Below the pieces are notes generated by a model. It was not told where the DNA came from. It did no database searches and saw only the letters and a program-made list of their open reading frames with translations. A stretch of 64,000 nucleotides of DNA from the NCBI GenBank assembly GCA_964036195.1, contig CAXIWS010000676.1:1-64000 (forward strand). Direction: 5' to 3'. Below are positions 42,156 through 55,682 of the stretch, piece after piece. Each line of letters opens with the position of its first letter. Within the stretch, counting starts at the first letter, position 1. Source of the stretch: Sphaerolaimus hirsutus (taxonomy: Eukaryota; Nematoda; Chromadorea; Monhysterida; Sphaerolaimidae). Position numbers and translations under genes: made by a program.

Positions 42156-45100
42156 TTTCAGGTTTATGGTAATGTAGTGTGAAAATGGTATGAATATTTC
42201 AAAAAATCACTATCATCAATCCACAAATGCATCAATTCACAATTTTCAATTTTTTAGCCCCAAGGGTTAGACTTAAAAGGTTATGGTAATGTAGAGTAGA
42301 AATGGAGTGCACATCTCAAATCACTGCAATAAAAAACCCACAAACGCATCATTTCACAAATTGAAAGTTTTTGTGCCCAGGGGTTCATTATCAGGGCTTT
42401 AGTAATGTGGTGTCAAAATGGAGTGCATATTTGAAATCGCTACAATCAGAAACCCACAAACACATCATTTTATGATTTGAAAATTTTTGGCCCTGGGGGT
42501 TCATTTTCAGGGTTATGGTAATGTAGTGTCAAAATGAAATGCATATTTCAAATCAAGGCAATCAAAAAGCCACAAATGCATCATTTCACAATTTCTAATT
42601 TATTAGCCCCATGGGTTCAATTTAAGGCTTACAGTAATGTAGAGTTGAAATTGAGTCATTTCAAATCAGTGCAATAAGAAACCTGCAAAATGCATCATTT
42701 TACAAATAGAAATTTTTGGGTCTAGGGGTTCAATGTCAGAGTTTTAGTAATGTAGTGTCAAAATGGAGTGCATATTTGAAATCGCTACAATCAGAAACCC
42801 ACAAATGCATCATTTTATGATTTGAAAGTTTTTGGCTTAGGGGGTTCATTTTTATGGTTATGGTAATGTAGTGTCAAAATGAAGTGCATATTTCAAATGA
42901 GTGCAATCAGAAACCTGAAAATGAATGATTTCACAAATTGAAAGTTTTTGGCTCCAGAGGTTCATTTTCAGGGTTATGGTTATGTAGTTTTCAGGGTTAT
43001 GTAGTGTCAAAATGGATTGCATATTTCAAATCAGTGCAATTAGAAACCCACATCGAATCATTTCACAATTTCTAATTTTTTAAGCCCTGGGCATATTTGA
43101 AATAGCTACACTCTGAAACCCACAAATCCATCATTTTATGGTTTGAAAGTTTTTGGCCCAGGGGGTTCATTTTTAGGGTTATGGTAATGTAGTGTCAAAA
43201 TGAAGTGCATATTTCAAATGAGTGCTATCAGAAACCCGAAAATGCATCATTTCTCAAATTGAAAGTATTTGGCCCCATGGGTTCATTTTTAGGGTTATGG
43301 TAATGTAGTGTCAAAATGGAGTGCATATACCAAATTGGTGCAATCATAGACCCAAATTTGAAATCAGTGCAATCAGAAACCCAAAAATGAATGATTTCAC
43401 AAATTGAAAGTTTTTGGCTCCAGAGGTTCATTTTCAGGGTTATGGTTATGTAGTTTTCAGGGTTATGTAGTGTCAAAACGGAGTGCATATTTCAAATCAG
43501 TGCAATTAGAAACCCACATTGAATCATTTCACAATTTCTAATTTTTTAAGCCCTGGGCATATTTGAAATCACTACACTCAGAAACTCACAAATCCATCAT
43601 TTTATGATTTGAAAGTTTTTGGCCCAGGGGGTTCATTTTAGGGTTATGGTAATGTAGTGACAAAATGAAGTGCATATTTCAGATGAGTGCAATCAGAAAC
43701 CCGAAAATGCATCATTTCTCAAATTGAAAGTATTTAACCCCATGGGTCCATTTTGAGGGTTATGGTAATGTAGTGTCAAAATGGAGTGCATATATCAAAT
43801 CAGTGCAATCAGAAACCCAAATTTGAAATCAGTGCAATCAGAAACCCAAAAATGCATCATTTCACAAATTGAAATTTTTTGGCCCCAGTGGTTCATTTTC
43901 AGGGTTATGGTAATGTAGTGTCAAAATGAAGTGCATATTTCAAATGAGTGCAATCAGAAACCTGAAAATGCATCATTTCTCAAATTGAAAGTATTTGGCC
44001 CCATGGGTTCATTTTTCAGGGTTATGGTAATGTAGTGTCAATGGAGTGCATATATCAAATCAGTGCAATCAGAAACCTAAATTTGAAATCAGTGCAACCA
44101 GAAACCCAAAAATGCATCATTTCACAAATTGAAAGTTTTTGGTCCCAGTGGTTCATTTTCAGGGTTATGGTAATGTAGTGTCAAAATGGAGTGCATTATA
44201 TATCAAATCAGTGCAATTAGAAACCCACAATGCATCATTTCACAATTTGAAAATTTTTGTGCCCAGGGGTTCATTATCAGGGTTTTAGTAATGTGGTGTC
44301 AAAATGGAGTGCATATTTGAAATCGCTACAATCAGAAACCCACAAACACATCATTTTATGATTTGAAAATTTTTGGCCCTGGGGGTTCATTTTCAGGGTT
44401 ATGGTAATGTAGTGTCAAAATGAAGTGCATATTTCAAATCAAGGCAATCAAAAAGCCACAAATGCATCATTTCACAATTTCTAATTTATTAGCCCCATGG
44501 GTTCAATTTAAGGCTTACAGTAATGTAGAGTTGAAATTGAGTCATTTCAAATCAGTGCAATAAGAAACCTGCAAAATGCATCATTTTACAAATAGAAATT
44601 TTTGGGTCTAGGGGTTCAATTTCAGAGTTTTAGTAATGTAGTGTCAAAATGGAGTGCATATTTGAAATCGCTACAATCAGAAACCCACAAATGCATCATT
44701 TTATGATTTGAAAGTTTTTGGCTTAGGGGGTTCATTTTTATGGTTATGGTAATGTAGTGTCAAAATGAAGTGCATATTTCAAATGAGTGCAATCAGAAAC
44801 CTGAAAATGAATGATTTCACAAATTGAAAGTTTTTGGCTCCAGAGGTTCATTTTCAGGGTTATGGTTATGTAGTTTTCAGGGTTATGTAGTGTCAAAATG
44901 GATTGCATATTTCAAATCAGTGCAATTAGAAACCCACATCGAATCATTTCACAATTTCTAATTTTTTAAGCCCTGGGCATATTTGAAATAGCTACACTCT
45001 GAAACCCACAAATCCATCATTTTATGGTTTGAAAGTTTTTGGCCCAGGGGGTTCATTTTTAGGGTTATGGTAATGTAGTGTCAAAATGAAGTGCATATTT

Positions 45101-48100
45101 CAAATGAGTGCTATCAGAAACCCGAAAATGCATCATTTCTCAAATTGAAAGTATTTGGCCCCATGGGTTCATTTTTAGGGTTATGGTAATGTAGTGTCAA
45201 AATGGAGTGCATATATCAAATTGGTGCAATCATAGACCCAAATTTGAAATCAGTGCAATCAGAAACCCAAAAATGAATGATTTCACAAATTGAAAGTTTT
45301 TGGCTCCAGAGGTTCATTTTCAGGGTTATGGTTATGTAGTTTTCAGGGTTATGTAGTGTCAAAACGGAGTGCATATTTCAAATCAGTGCAATTAGAAACC
45401 CACATTGAATCATTTCACAATTTCTAATTTTTTAAGCCCTGGGCATATTTGAAATCACTACACTCAGAAACTCACAAATCCATCATTTTATGATTTGAAA
45501 GTTTTTGGCTTAGGGGGTTCATTTTTATGGTTATGGTAATGTAGTGTCAAAATGAAGTGCATATTTCAAATGAGTGCAATCAGAAACCTGAAAATGAATG
45601 ATTTCACAAATTGAAAGTTTTTGGCTCCAGAGGTTCATTTTCAGGGTTATGGTTATGTAGTTTTCAGGGTTATGTAGTGTCAAAACGGAGTGCATATTTC
45701 AAATCAGTGCAATTAGAAACCCACATTGAATCATTTCACAATTTCTAATTTTTTAAGCCCTGGGCATATTTGAAATCACTACACTCAGAAACTCACAAAT
45801 CCATCATTTTATGATTTGAAAGTTTTTGGCCCAGGGGGTTCATTTTAGGGTTATGGTAATGTAGTGACAAAATGAAGTGCATATTTCAGATGAGTGCAAT
45901 CAGAAACCCGAAAATGCATCATTTCTCAAATTGAAAGTATTTAACCCCATGGGTCCATTTTGAGGGTTATGGTAATGTAGTGTCAAAATGGAGTGCATAT
46001 ATCAAATCAGTGCAATCAGAAACCCAAATTTGAAATCAGTGCAATCAGAAACCCAAAAATGCATCATTTCACAAATTGAAATTTTTTGGCCCCAGTGGTT
46101 CATTTTCAGGGTTATGGTAATGTAGTGTCAAAATGAAGTGCATATTTCAAATGAATGCAATCAGAAACCTGAAAATGCATCATTTCTCAAATTGAAAGTA
46201 TTTGGCCCCATGGGTTCATTTTTCAGGGTTATGGTAATGTAGTGTCAATGGAGTGCATATTTGAAATCGCTACAATCAGAAACCCACAAATGCATCATTT
46301 TATGATTTGAAAGTTTTTGGCTTAGGGGGTTCATTTTTATGGTTATGGTAATGTAGTGTCAAAATGAAGTGCATATTTCAAATGAGTGCAATCAGAAACC
46401 TGAAAATGAATGATTTCACAAATTGAAAGTTTTTGGCTCCAGAGGTTCATTTTCAGGGTTATGGTTATGTAGTTTTCAGGGTTATGTAGTGTCAAAATGG
46501 ATTGCATATTTCAAATCAGTGCAATTAGAAACCCACATCGAATCATTTCACAATTTCTAATTTTTTAAGCCCTGGGCATATTTGAAATAGCTACACTCTG
46601 AAACCCACAAATCCATCATTTTATGGTTTGAAAGTTTTTGGCCCAGGGGGTTCATTTTTAGGGTTATGGTAATGTAGTGTCAAAATGAAGTGCATATTTC
46701 AAATGAGTGCTATCAGAAACCCGAAAATGCATCATTTCTCAAATTGAAAGTATTTGGCCCCATGGGTTCATTTTTAGGGTTATGGTAATGTAGTGTCAAA
46801 ATGGAGTGCATATATCAAATTGGTGCAATCATAGACCCAAATTTGAAATCAGTGCAATCAGAAACCCAAAAATGAATGATTTCACAAATTGAAAGTTTTT
46901 GGCTCCAGAGGTTCATTTTCAGGGTTATGGTTATGTAGTTTTCAGGGTTATGTAGTGTCAAAACGGAGTGCATATTTCAAATCAGTGCAATTAGAAACCC
47001 ACATTGAATCATTTCACAATTTCTAATTTTTTAAGCCCTGGGCATATTTGAAATCACTACACTCAGAAACTCACAAATCCATCATTTTATGATTTGAAAG
47101 TTTTTGGCTTAGGGGGTTCATTTTTATGGTTATGGTAATGTAGTGTCAAAATGAAGTGCATATTTCAAATGAGTGCAATCAGAAACCTGAAAATGAATGA
47201 TTTCACAAATTGAAAGTTTTTGGCTCCAGAGGTTCATTTTCAGGGTTATGGTTATGTAGTTTTCAGGGTTATGTAGTGTCAAAACGGAGTGCATATTTCA
47301 AATCAGTGCAATTAGAAACCCACATTGAATCATTTCACAATTTCTAATTTTTTAAGCCCTGGGCATATTTGAAATCACTACACTCAGAAACTCACAAATC
47401 CATCATTTTATGATTTGAAAGTTTTTGGCCCAGGGGGTTCATTTTAGGGTTATGGTAATGTAGTGACAAAATGAAGTGCATATTTCAGATGAGTGCAATC
47501 AGAAACCCGAAAATGCATCATTTCTCAAATTGAAAGTATTTAACCCCATGGGTCCATTTTGAGGGTTATGGTAATGTAGTGTCAAAATGGAGTGCATATA
47601 TCAAATCAGTGCAATCAGAAACCCAAATTTGAAATCAGTGCAATCAGAAACCCAAAAATGCATCATTTCACAAATTGAAATTTTTTGGCCCCAGTGGTTC
47701 ATTTTCAGGGTTATGGTAATGTAGTGTCAAAATGAAGTGCATATTTCAAATGAGTGCAATCAGAAACCTGAAAATGCATCATTTCTCAAATTGAAAGTAT
47801 TTGGCCCCATGGGTTCATTTTTCAGGGTTATGGTAATGTAGTGTCAATGGAGTGCATATATCAAATCAGTGCAATCAGAAACCTAAATTTGAAATCAGTG
47901 CAACCAGAAACCCAAAAATGCATCATTTCACAAATTGAAAGTTTTTGGTCCCAGTGGTTCATTTTCAGGGTTATGGTAATGTAGTGTCAAAATGGAGTGC
48001 ATTATATATCAAATCAGTGCAATTAGAAACCCACAATGCATCATTTCACAATTTGAAAATTTTTGTGCCCAGGGGTTCATTATCAGGGTTTTAGTAATGT

Positions 48101-51100
48101 GGTGTCAAAATGGAGTGCATATTTGAAATCGCTACAATCAGAAACCCACAAACACATCATTTTATGATTTGAAAATTTTTGGCCCTGGGGGTTCATTTTC
48201 AGGGTTATGGTAATGTAGTGTCAAAATGAAGTGCATATTTCAAATCAAGGCAATCAAAAAGCCACAAATGCATCATTTCACAATTTCTAATTTATTAGCC
48301 CCATGGGTTCAATTTAAGGCTTACAGTAATGTAGAGTTGAAATTGAGTCATTTCAAATCAGTGCAATAAGAAACCTGCAAAATGCATCATTTTACAAATA
48401 GAAATTTTTGGGTCTAGGGGTTCAATTTCAGAGTTTTAGTAATGTAGTGTCAAAATGGAGTGCATATTTGAAATCGCTACAATCAGAAACCCACAAATGC
48501 ATCATTTTATGATTTGAAAGTTTTTGGCTTAGGGGGTTCATTTTTATGGTTATGGTAATGTAGTGTCAAAATGAAGTGCATATTTCAAATGAGTGCAATC
48601 AGAAACCTGAAAATGAATGATTTCACAAATTGAAAGTTTTTGGCTCCAGAGGTTCATTTTCAGGGTTATGGTTATGTAGTTTTCAGGGTTATGTAGTGTC
48701 AAAATGGATTGCATATTTCAAATCAGTGCAATTAGAAACCCACATCGAATCATTTCACAATTTCTAATTTTTTAAGCCCTGGGCATATTTGAAATAGCTA
48801 CACTCTGAAACCCACAAATCCATCATTTTATGGTTTGAAAGTTTTTGGCCCAGGGGGTTCATTTTTAGGGTTATGGTAATGTAGTGTCAAAATGAAGTGC
48901 ATATTTCAAATGAGTGCTATCAGAAACCCGAAAATGCATCATTTCTCAAATTGAAAGTATTTGGCCCCATGGGTTCATTTTTAGGGTTATGGTAATGTAG
49001 TGTCAAAATGGAGTGCATATATCAAATTGGTGCAATCATAGACCCAAATTTGAAATCAGTGCAATCAGAAACCCAAAAATGAATGATTTCACAAATTGAA
49101 AGTTTTTGGCTCCAGAGGTTCATTTTCAGGGTTATGGTTATGTAGTTTTCAGGGTTATGTAGTGTCAAAACGGAGTGCATATTTCAAATCAGTGCAATTA
49201 GAAACCCACATTGAATCATTTCACAATTTCTAATTTTTTAAGCCCTGGGCATATTTGAAATCACTACACTCAGAAACTCACAAATCCATCATTTTATGAT
49301 TTGAAAGTTTTTGGCTTAGGGGGTTCATTTTTATGGTTATGGTAATGTAGTGTCAAAATGAAGTGCATATTTCAGATGAGTGCAATCAGAAACCTGAAAA
49401 TGCATCATTTCTCAAATTGAAAGTATTTAACCCCATGGGTCCATTTTGAGGGTTATGGTAATGTAGTGTCAAAATGGAGTGCATATTTCAGATGAGTGCA
49501 ATCAGAAACCTGAAAATGCATCATTTCTCAAATTGAAAGTATTTAACCCCATGGGTCCATTTTGAGGGTTATGGTAATGTAGTGTCAAAATGGAGTGCAT
49601 ATATCAAATCAGTGCAATCAGAAACCCAAATTTGAAATCAGTGCAATCAGAAACCCAAAAATGCATCATTTCACAAATTGAAATTTTTTGGCCCCAGTGG
49701 TTCATTTTCAGGGTTATGGTAATGTAGTGTCAAAATGAAGTGCATATTTCAAATGAGTGCAATCAGAAACCTGAAAATGCATCATTTCTCAAATTGAAAG
49801 TATTTGGCCCCATGGGTTCATTTTTCGGGTTATGGTAATGTAGTGTCAATGGAGTGCATATATCAAATCAGTGCAATCAGAAACCTAAATTTGAAATCAG
49901 TGCAACCAGAAACCCAAAAATGCATCATTTCACAAATTGAAAGTTTTTGGCCCCAGTGGTTCATTTTCAGGGTTATGGTAATGTAGTGTCAAAATGGAGT
50001 GCATTATATATCAAATCAGTGCAATTAGAAACCCACAATGCATCATTTCACAATTTGAAAATTTTTGTGCCCAGGGGTTCATTATCAGGGTTTTAGTAAT
50101 GTGGTGTCAAAATGGAGTGCATATTTGAAATCGCTACAATCAGAAACCCACAAACACATCATTTTATGATTTGAAAATTTTTGGCCCTGGGGGTTCATTT
50201 TCAGGGTTATGGTAATGTAGTGTCAAAATGAAGTGCATATTTCAAATCAAGGCAATCAAAAAGCCACAAATGCATCATTTCACAATTTCTAATTTATTAG
50301 CCCCATGGGTTCAATTTAAGGCTTACAGTAATGTAGAGTTGAAATTGAGTCATTTCAAATCAGTGCAATAAGAAACCTGCAAAATGCATCATTTTACAAA
50401 TAGAAATTTTTGGGTCTAGGGGTTCAATTTCAGAGTTATAGTAATGTAGTGTCAAAATGGAGTGCATATTTGAAATCGCTACAATCAGAAACCCACAAAT
50501 GCATCATTTTATGATTTGAAAGTTTTTGGCTTAGGGGGTTCATTTTTATGGTTATGGTAATGTAGTGTCAAAATGAAGTGCATATTTCAAATGAGTGCAA
50601 TCAGAAACCTGAAAATGAATGATTTCACAAATTGAAAGTTTTTGGCTCCAGAGGTTCATTTTCAGGGTTATGGTTATGTAGTTTTCAGGGTTATGTAGTG
50701 TCAAAATGGATTGCATAATTCAAATAAGTGCAATTAGAAACCCACATCGAATCATCTCACAATTTCTAATTTTTTAAGCCCTGGGCATATTTGAAATAGC
50801 TACACTCTGAAACCCACAAATCCATCATTTTATGGTTTGAAAGTTTTTGGCCCAGGGGGTTCATTTTTAGGGTTATGGTAATGTAGTGTCAAAATGAAGT
50901 GCATATTTCAAATGAGTGCTATCAGAAACCCGAAAATGCATCATTTCTCAAATTGAAAGTATTTGGCCCCATGGGTTCATTTTTAGGGTTATGGTAATGT
51001 AGTGTCAAAATGGAGTGCATATATCAAATTGGTGCAATCATAGACCCAAATTTGAAATCAGTGCAATCAGAAACCCAAAAATGAATGATTTCACAAATTG

Positions 51101-52106
51101 AAAGTTTTTGGCTCCAGAGGTTCATTTTCAGGGTTATGGTTATGTAGTTTTCAGGGTTATGTAGTGTCAAAACGGAGTGCATATTTCAAATCAGTGCAAT
51201 TAGAAACCCACATTGAATCATTTCACAATTTCTAATTTTTTAAGCCCTGGGCATATTTGAAATCACTACACTCAGAAACTCACAAATCCATCATTTTATG
51301 ATTTGAAAGTTTTTGGCCCAGGGGGTTCATTTTAGGGTTATGGTAATGTAGTGACAAAATGAAGTGCATATTTCAGATGAGTGCAATCAGAAACCCGAAA
51401 ATGCATCATTTCTCAAATTGAAAGTATTTAACCCCATGGGTCCATTTTGAGGGTTATGGTAATGTAGTGTCAAAATGGAGTGCATATATCAAATCAGTGC
51501 AATCAGAAACCCAAATTTGAAATCAGTGCAATCAGAAACCCAAAAATGCATCATTTCACAAATTGGAATTTTTTGGCCCCAGTGGTTCATTTTCAGGGTT
51601 ATGGTAATGTAGTGTCAAAATGAAGTGCATATTTCAAATGAGTGCAATCAGAAACCTGAAAATGCATCATTTCTCAAATTGAAAGTATTTGGCCCCATGG
51701 GTTCATTTTTCAGGTTATGGTAATGTAGTGTCAATGGAGTGCATATATCAAATCAGTGCAATCAGAAACCTAAATTTGAAATCAGTGCAACCAGAAACCC
51801 AAAAATGCATCATTTCACAAATTGAAAGTTTTTGGCCCCAGTGGTTCATTTTCAGGGTTATGGTAATGTAGTGTCAAAATGGAGTGCATTATATATCAAA
51901 TCAGTGCAATTAGAAACCCACAATGCATCATTTCACAATTTGAAAATTTTGGCCCCATTTTGGGTTTAATTTCAGGGTTATCGTAATGTACTGTCAGAAT
52001 GGAGTGCATATTTCAAATCATTGTAATCAGTAACCCACAAATGCATTATATCACAATTTATATTTTTTAGCCCTGGGGGCCTCACTTAAGGATTATGATA
52101 ATGTTA
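42156..52106. repeat. 10 kb satellite of ~117-bp monomers with higher-order repeats
   Basis: The monomer runs GGTTATGGTAATGTAGTGTC, AAAATGGAGTGCATATTTCA, AATCAGTGCAATCAGAAACC, CACAAATGCATCATTTCACA, then ATTTGAAAGTTTTTGGCCCC and GGGGGTTCATTTTCAG. Variant monomers recur in fixed order. The block with TGCCCAGGGGTTCATTATC is at about 42373, 44258, 48064 and 50067, giving unit lengths near 1.9, 3.8 and 2.0 kb. Frames at 49804-49986 and 51689-51871 are identical, 1,885 bp apart. Edge monomers (42156-42360 and 51950-52100) are more diverged than central ones, as expected from unequal exchange. No gene or transposon insertion was seen inside. Confidence 0.92.
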
Positions 52107-52300
52107 TTGTTAACTCCCATAAACTCAGCCCCTAATTTGGCAAACACCCATCAACTCAACTCCCATAAACTCAGCCTCTAATTTTTAAACTTGTGTCAAC
52201 AGCCCCTTATCTTTAAACTTCTGTCAACTCAACCCTAATTTATCAACACCCATCAACTCAACCCTGAATTGTAAACTCAGCCCCTAAAAACTCAAGTCAA
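52107..52300. repeat. 30-bp minisatellite, right flank of the satellite
   Basis: Decayed units of CTCCCATAAACTCAGCCC + CTAATTTGG, the same family and orientation as 41756-42155. Confidence 0.75.
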
Positions 52301-52369
52301 CCCCCTATACATGTGCAATTGCATTCTTGGGAAGCAACTTTGCCATCTACTAACCCTGTTTGTCAAGAT

Positions 52370-52510
52370 TGTGGATCGTGTTTGTAAAGGGCATTTGTAC
52401 TTATAAATAGTGACTGCATTGTGTGCAAAAACACACACAAATCGGGCACAATGAGGCCTGTGATTGTGCCTCCTATCTTTTGCATTGAAGCATCCTTAGC
52501 GTGCAGTTCT
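52370..52510. repeat. Right member of the inverted repeat bracketing the satellite composite
   Basis: The inverse of 40528-40640 at moderate identity: AAAAACACACACAAATCGGG corresponds to the CCAATTCGTGTGTGTTTTT segment on the left. Confidence 0.5.
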
Positions 52511-52785
52511 CTCGAAATTGTATAGGTGGAGAAAAAAAAAAATGAGGGGGCGGTGGTGGCACGACTGCGCGTGAATTCGACGCTCAACGTCAGAATGTCA
52601 CGCCACCGCAATGACCGCAGGACGAATGAATCCCCCTGGAAACTGCTTCACGTTGAGGCACATGGCTTTTTAGGAGGTGTGTTTTTTTCGGTGGAAAACT
52701 CCAGGGCCGAGTCGAGTCGGCTCAGCACCCAATTTTACCTCCGAGTCACAAGTCGAGTCGAGTCGAGTTGGAGCCCCATTCGCAG

Positions 52786-52947
52786 GTCGGTGCTGAAGCA
52801 GAGCACGGCGACGGTGTACGTGTACGGGCGGCAGTGCGTCACCGGCCGCCTGCAGTACGTCGTGCCCAACCCGGGCGGTGGCGCCAGCGTCCTGCTCCAG
52901 CCCTTGGGCGTCCACGCGCTCGTTGGCACGCCGCCAGGACTGCTTAG
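52786..52947 (+). CDS. Isolated GC-rich exon candidate, 53 codons
   Basis: Possible acceptor CCATTCGCAG (ending 52785), donor CTTAG|GTGCGT (52948). The phase is one base in, two bases out. Encodes SVLKQSTATVYVYGRQCVTG, then RLQYVVPNPGGGASVLLQPL and HALVGTPPGLL. Codon third positions are mostly G/C, unlike the flanks and like the ketosynthase exons at 63 kb (which are on the other strand). A GAGTC hAT fragment (52695-52777) ends right at the acceptor side, so the exon start may be damaged. No family recognised, and no partner exons found. Confidence 0.4.
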   Translation, partial: VGAEAEHGDGVRVRAAVRHRPPAVRRAQPGRWRQRPAPALGRPRARWHAARTA

Positions 52948-53446
52948 GTGCGTTTGTTTTTTTTAGCGGTTGAATGAATTTGGGATGAAATAGGTGATAA
53001 CAATTTCAGATAGATGAAATCAGTCAGAATAGAAGAAAAAACGGTGGAAATTACGGATTTTAGTGAAAATGAGAATGTAGTATACCCCATGAATTTTGAA
53101 AGCCGCCCGATCTTAACATTTCTTGTTTAATTTGACGTGGTGACAGTTGATGTCAGTGCAGAATTTAATTTTTAGTTGTCATAATAACATTTTTAAAAGT
53201 TTGCAAAACTCAAAATTCACTCGACGACTTCCGTGAACATCAACCGCGTCAATTCCAGTCTCAAAACGCAACTCAACGCCGCAGATGCCAATCACGCTTA
53301 CGGTGGCAACTGGCGACCACCTATCTCCTGGAAGAGTTGCTCAATTCCGACTCGGTGGCTCTATGGCACGAATTGAGACCCCAATATTCTGGCACGATTT
53401 ATGCTATGCTCCTGAGACCCCCTCCAAATCGCTCAATTATCTACAG
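52948..53446. other. No gene seen; target site of the hAT stack at its right end
   Basis: AT-rich to about 53215, then a somewhat GC-richer piece with no sound exon. The last bases belong to the ~165-bp tandem unit continued at 55683. Confidence 0.4.
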
Positions 53447-54290
53447 ATATCTGGTAGAGTTGGGAATTTCAAAATTTTCGGTTCCGGTTCTCGGTTCCAA
53501 AAGATTTCGGTTCGCGTATCGGTTCTCGGTTCCTGAAAATTTTCGGTTCCGATTCTCGGCTCGGTTCTTAAACTCGGTTCCGGTTCGGTTCTTTCGGTTC
53601 TAAAATGATCAAAATTTCGGTTCCGGGTGATAAAATGACCGGGTATTGGGTAATAATCAGCTGAACAACAGAAAAACAATATACCCAAGTTTACATGTGT
53701 AAGTACATTGGTTGGATATTTCATACTACAGGAGCATATCACAGCTTATTATTTCATGGTAGAATGCAGAAATCAGAGTTGTTATAATAATACTGGTATT
53801 TAAAAAAGTGTAAAAGCAAACATATCAGTTTTCTGTACTTGCGTACTTTAAAAAGTACACAAGTAAATGAGTACTGGTATTTTTTTCTGAAAGGAAAGTA
53901 AATGTACCTATTTATGAAGTACGCGAGTGAGTACGCGTATTATTTTGAGTACAAACATAAATAACTTTTGCCAACTACAGTTAAAACTGCCACAAAACCA
54001 ATGAAAACTACAACCAGTGATAATGTGTATACTACAGCGACATTACACCTTACAATGAAATCTACGATATCCCATCTGAATAAATGAACATACATAAAAA
54101 ATTTCATCATATTTATCAAAGCAATTTGATAAATATGATGAAATTTTTTTACGTTTGTTCTTTTATTCAGGTGGGATATGGTAGATTTCATTGTAAGGTA
54201 TAATGTCGCTGGAGTATATGTGAAATTACACGCTCCCGCGCAATCATGTTGCAAACGCAAATTTTGCAAATGATGAATTTTGCAATTCTG

Positions 54291-55422
54291 CAGAGTTGTT
54301 AAAAGGTACGTACGTTTACTCGAAAAATACGCGTACGCGAGTACGCAGTAAATACGTTTACATATACTTTTAGAAAAAGTAACGTACTCACATGTACGCG
54401 TACATTTTTTAAGCATACGCGTAAAGAAAATGTATTTCTGAGAATGCAATGTGGGACATATTTATAAGGTGACTGCACTGCAATTTACTCTATTTCCTTG
54501 AACCCCCCCCCCCCGGGCTGAGGGGTGATTCTTTCACAGTGTAAATTTTGAGGGCGGTTAAACAATAACGGGCATTTCGAGGGGAGGTTATTACTTCGCC
54601 AGAATTTTTTCGAACTCTCGGTACTGATCATTGTTTGTAACATACGCCGAGGTAGAAAAATGTGTATATAGTTATATATAAGAGTCGAGAGACTTATATA
54701 CCTAAGTATGTCAATAGAGATGACATAAAGCCTGTTCTAGCGTGACGCAGTCATTGTTTTAACGTGTGTCCTGCACTGATACGCACATGTGCCCGTTACG
54801 TACATTTGCCCGTTTTTTTTCACTTGACACTTTTTTCAAGTGATTTTCAGATATGAGTGAAGTGAAAAACGCTGCACAATGACATTTGTGAACTTTTTTC
54901 ACTTCACTCATATCTGAAAATCACTTGAAAATGTGTCAAGTGAAAAACAGTGAAAAATGGCTATTTTCACTGGGTTTTTTTCACTTGACACATTTTCAAG
55001 TTATTTTCAGATATGGGTGAAGTGAAAAAAGTTCACTAATGTCATTGCGCAACTTTTTTTCACTTTACTCATATCTGAAAATCACTTGAAAGAGTGTCAA
55101 GTGAAAAAACGGGCAAATGTGCGTATCGGGCAGATGTGCGTATCAGGCCTGCCCCGTTCGATTGGGGGTCTATTAGGTAATTCGTAGTGGCCATTTTGAG
55201 GGGGGGGGGTAAGTATTTCGCAAACCTAGCCAGTTCTACATATTCCATGGAGAAAAGTGGTCACAGTTGCATTTTACTGGGAAAAAATTTGTACTCACAT
55301 TTATGCGTACGTACAAGTAAATAAAAAGTATTTTACATTTTCTATACTTTGTGATGAGTATAAAAAAAATACTTTACATTTACCTATACTTTTAAAAAAG
55401 TTCAGTAATTCTAACAACTCTG
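54291..55422. mobile_element. Nested hAT-like element, CAGAGTTGTTA ends
   Basis: CAGAGTTGTTAAAAGG at the left, TTCTAACAACTCTG at the right, perfect duplication CAATTCTG at 54283-54290 and 55423-55430. The sister copy of the host element has a single CAGAATTG at 13031-13038, i.e. the unoccupied site. Subterminal parts are rich in GTACGCGTAC motifs. It contains a decayed CCGTATT-like piece (54487-54620) and a fold-back (54778-55144). Confidence 0.88.
54778..55144. repeat. Multi-arm fold-back of TTTTTCACTTGACAC units
   Basis: Outer inverse ends GATACGCACATGTGCCCG and CGGGCAGATGTGCGTATC. Between them are four alternately oriented copies of CACTTGACACATTTTCAAGT + GATTTTCAGATATGAGTGAAG, which could form a cruciform or a long hairpin. 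Confidence 0.7.
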
Positions 55423-55682
55423 CAATTCTGAACACGCACCAAGATGTTCAGCTGCTGTTTAAAGGCTTAGATGTAGGTGTTGAAAAAACGCTGTTTAAAA
55501 ACTTAAAGATTCCTAGAAAATTTCGGCTCTTTCGGGTATTTACTTCGGTTCCGGGTATAAGTGCCGGTTCTCAGTTCCGGTTCGGTTCTCAAGCTCGGTT
55601 CCGGTTCTCGGTTCCAAAATAGTGCTCGGTTCGGTTCGGTTCGGGTCGGTTCGGTTCGGGTCGGTTCAGTTCCCCAACCCTA

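Larger units (their letters stand above)
53455..55682. mobile_element. hAT-like MITE, GAACCG type, with nested insertion
   Basis: Ends TAGAGTTGGGAATTTC and GGTTCAGTTCCCCAACCCTA. Perfect 8-bp duplication ATATCTGG at 53447-53454 and 55683-55690. It is the same subfamily as 12781-13848 in opposite orientation. Removing the nested 54291-55422 element and its duplication leaves 1,088 bp, close to the 1,068 bp of that copy. Subterminal CGGTTC repeats; no coding sequence. Confidence 0.88.

Noticed and set aside
49804..51871. Two identical 60-codon frames in the satellite
   Set aside because: Same higher-order repeat unit read twice. No coding character.
42156..52106. Regularly spaced repeats that could suggest a CRISPR array
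   Set aside because: Monomers are contiguous with no unique spacers, in a clearly eukaryotic window.
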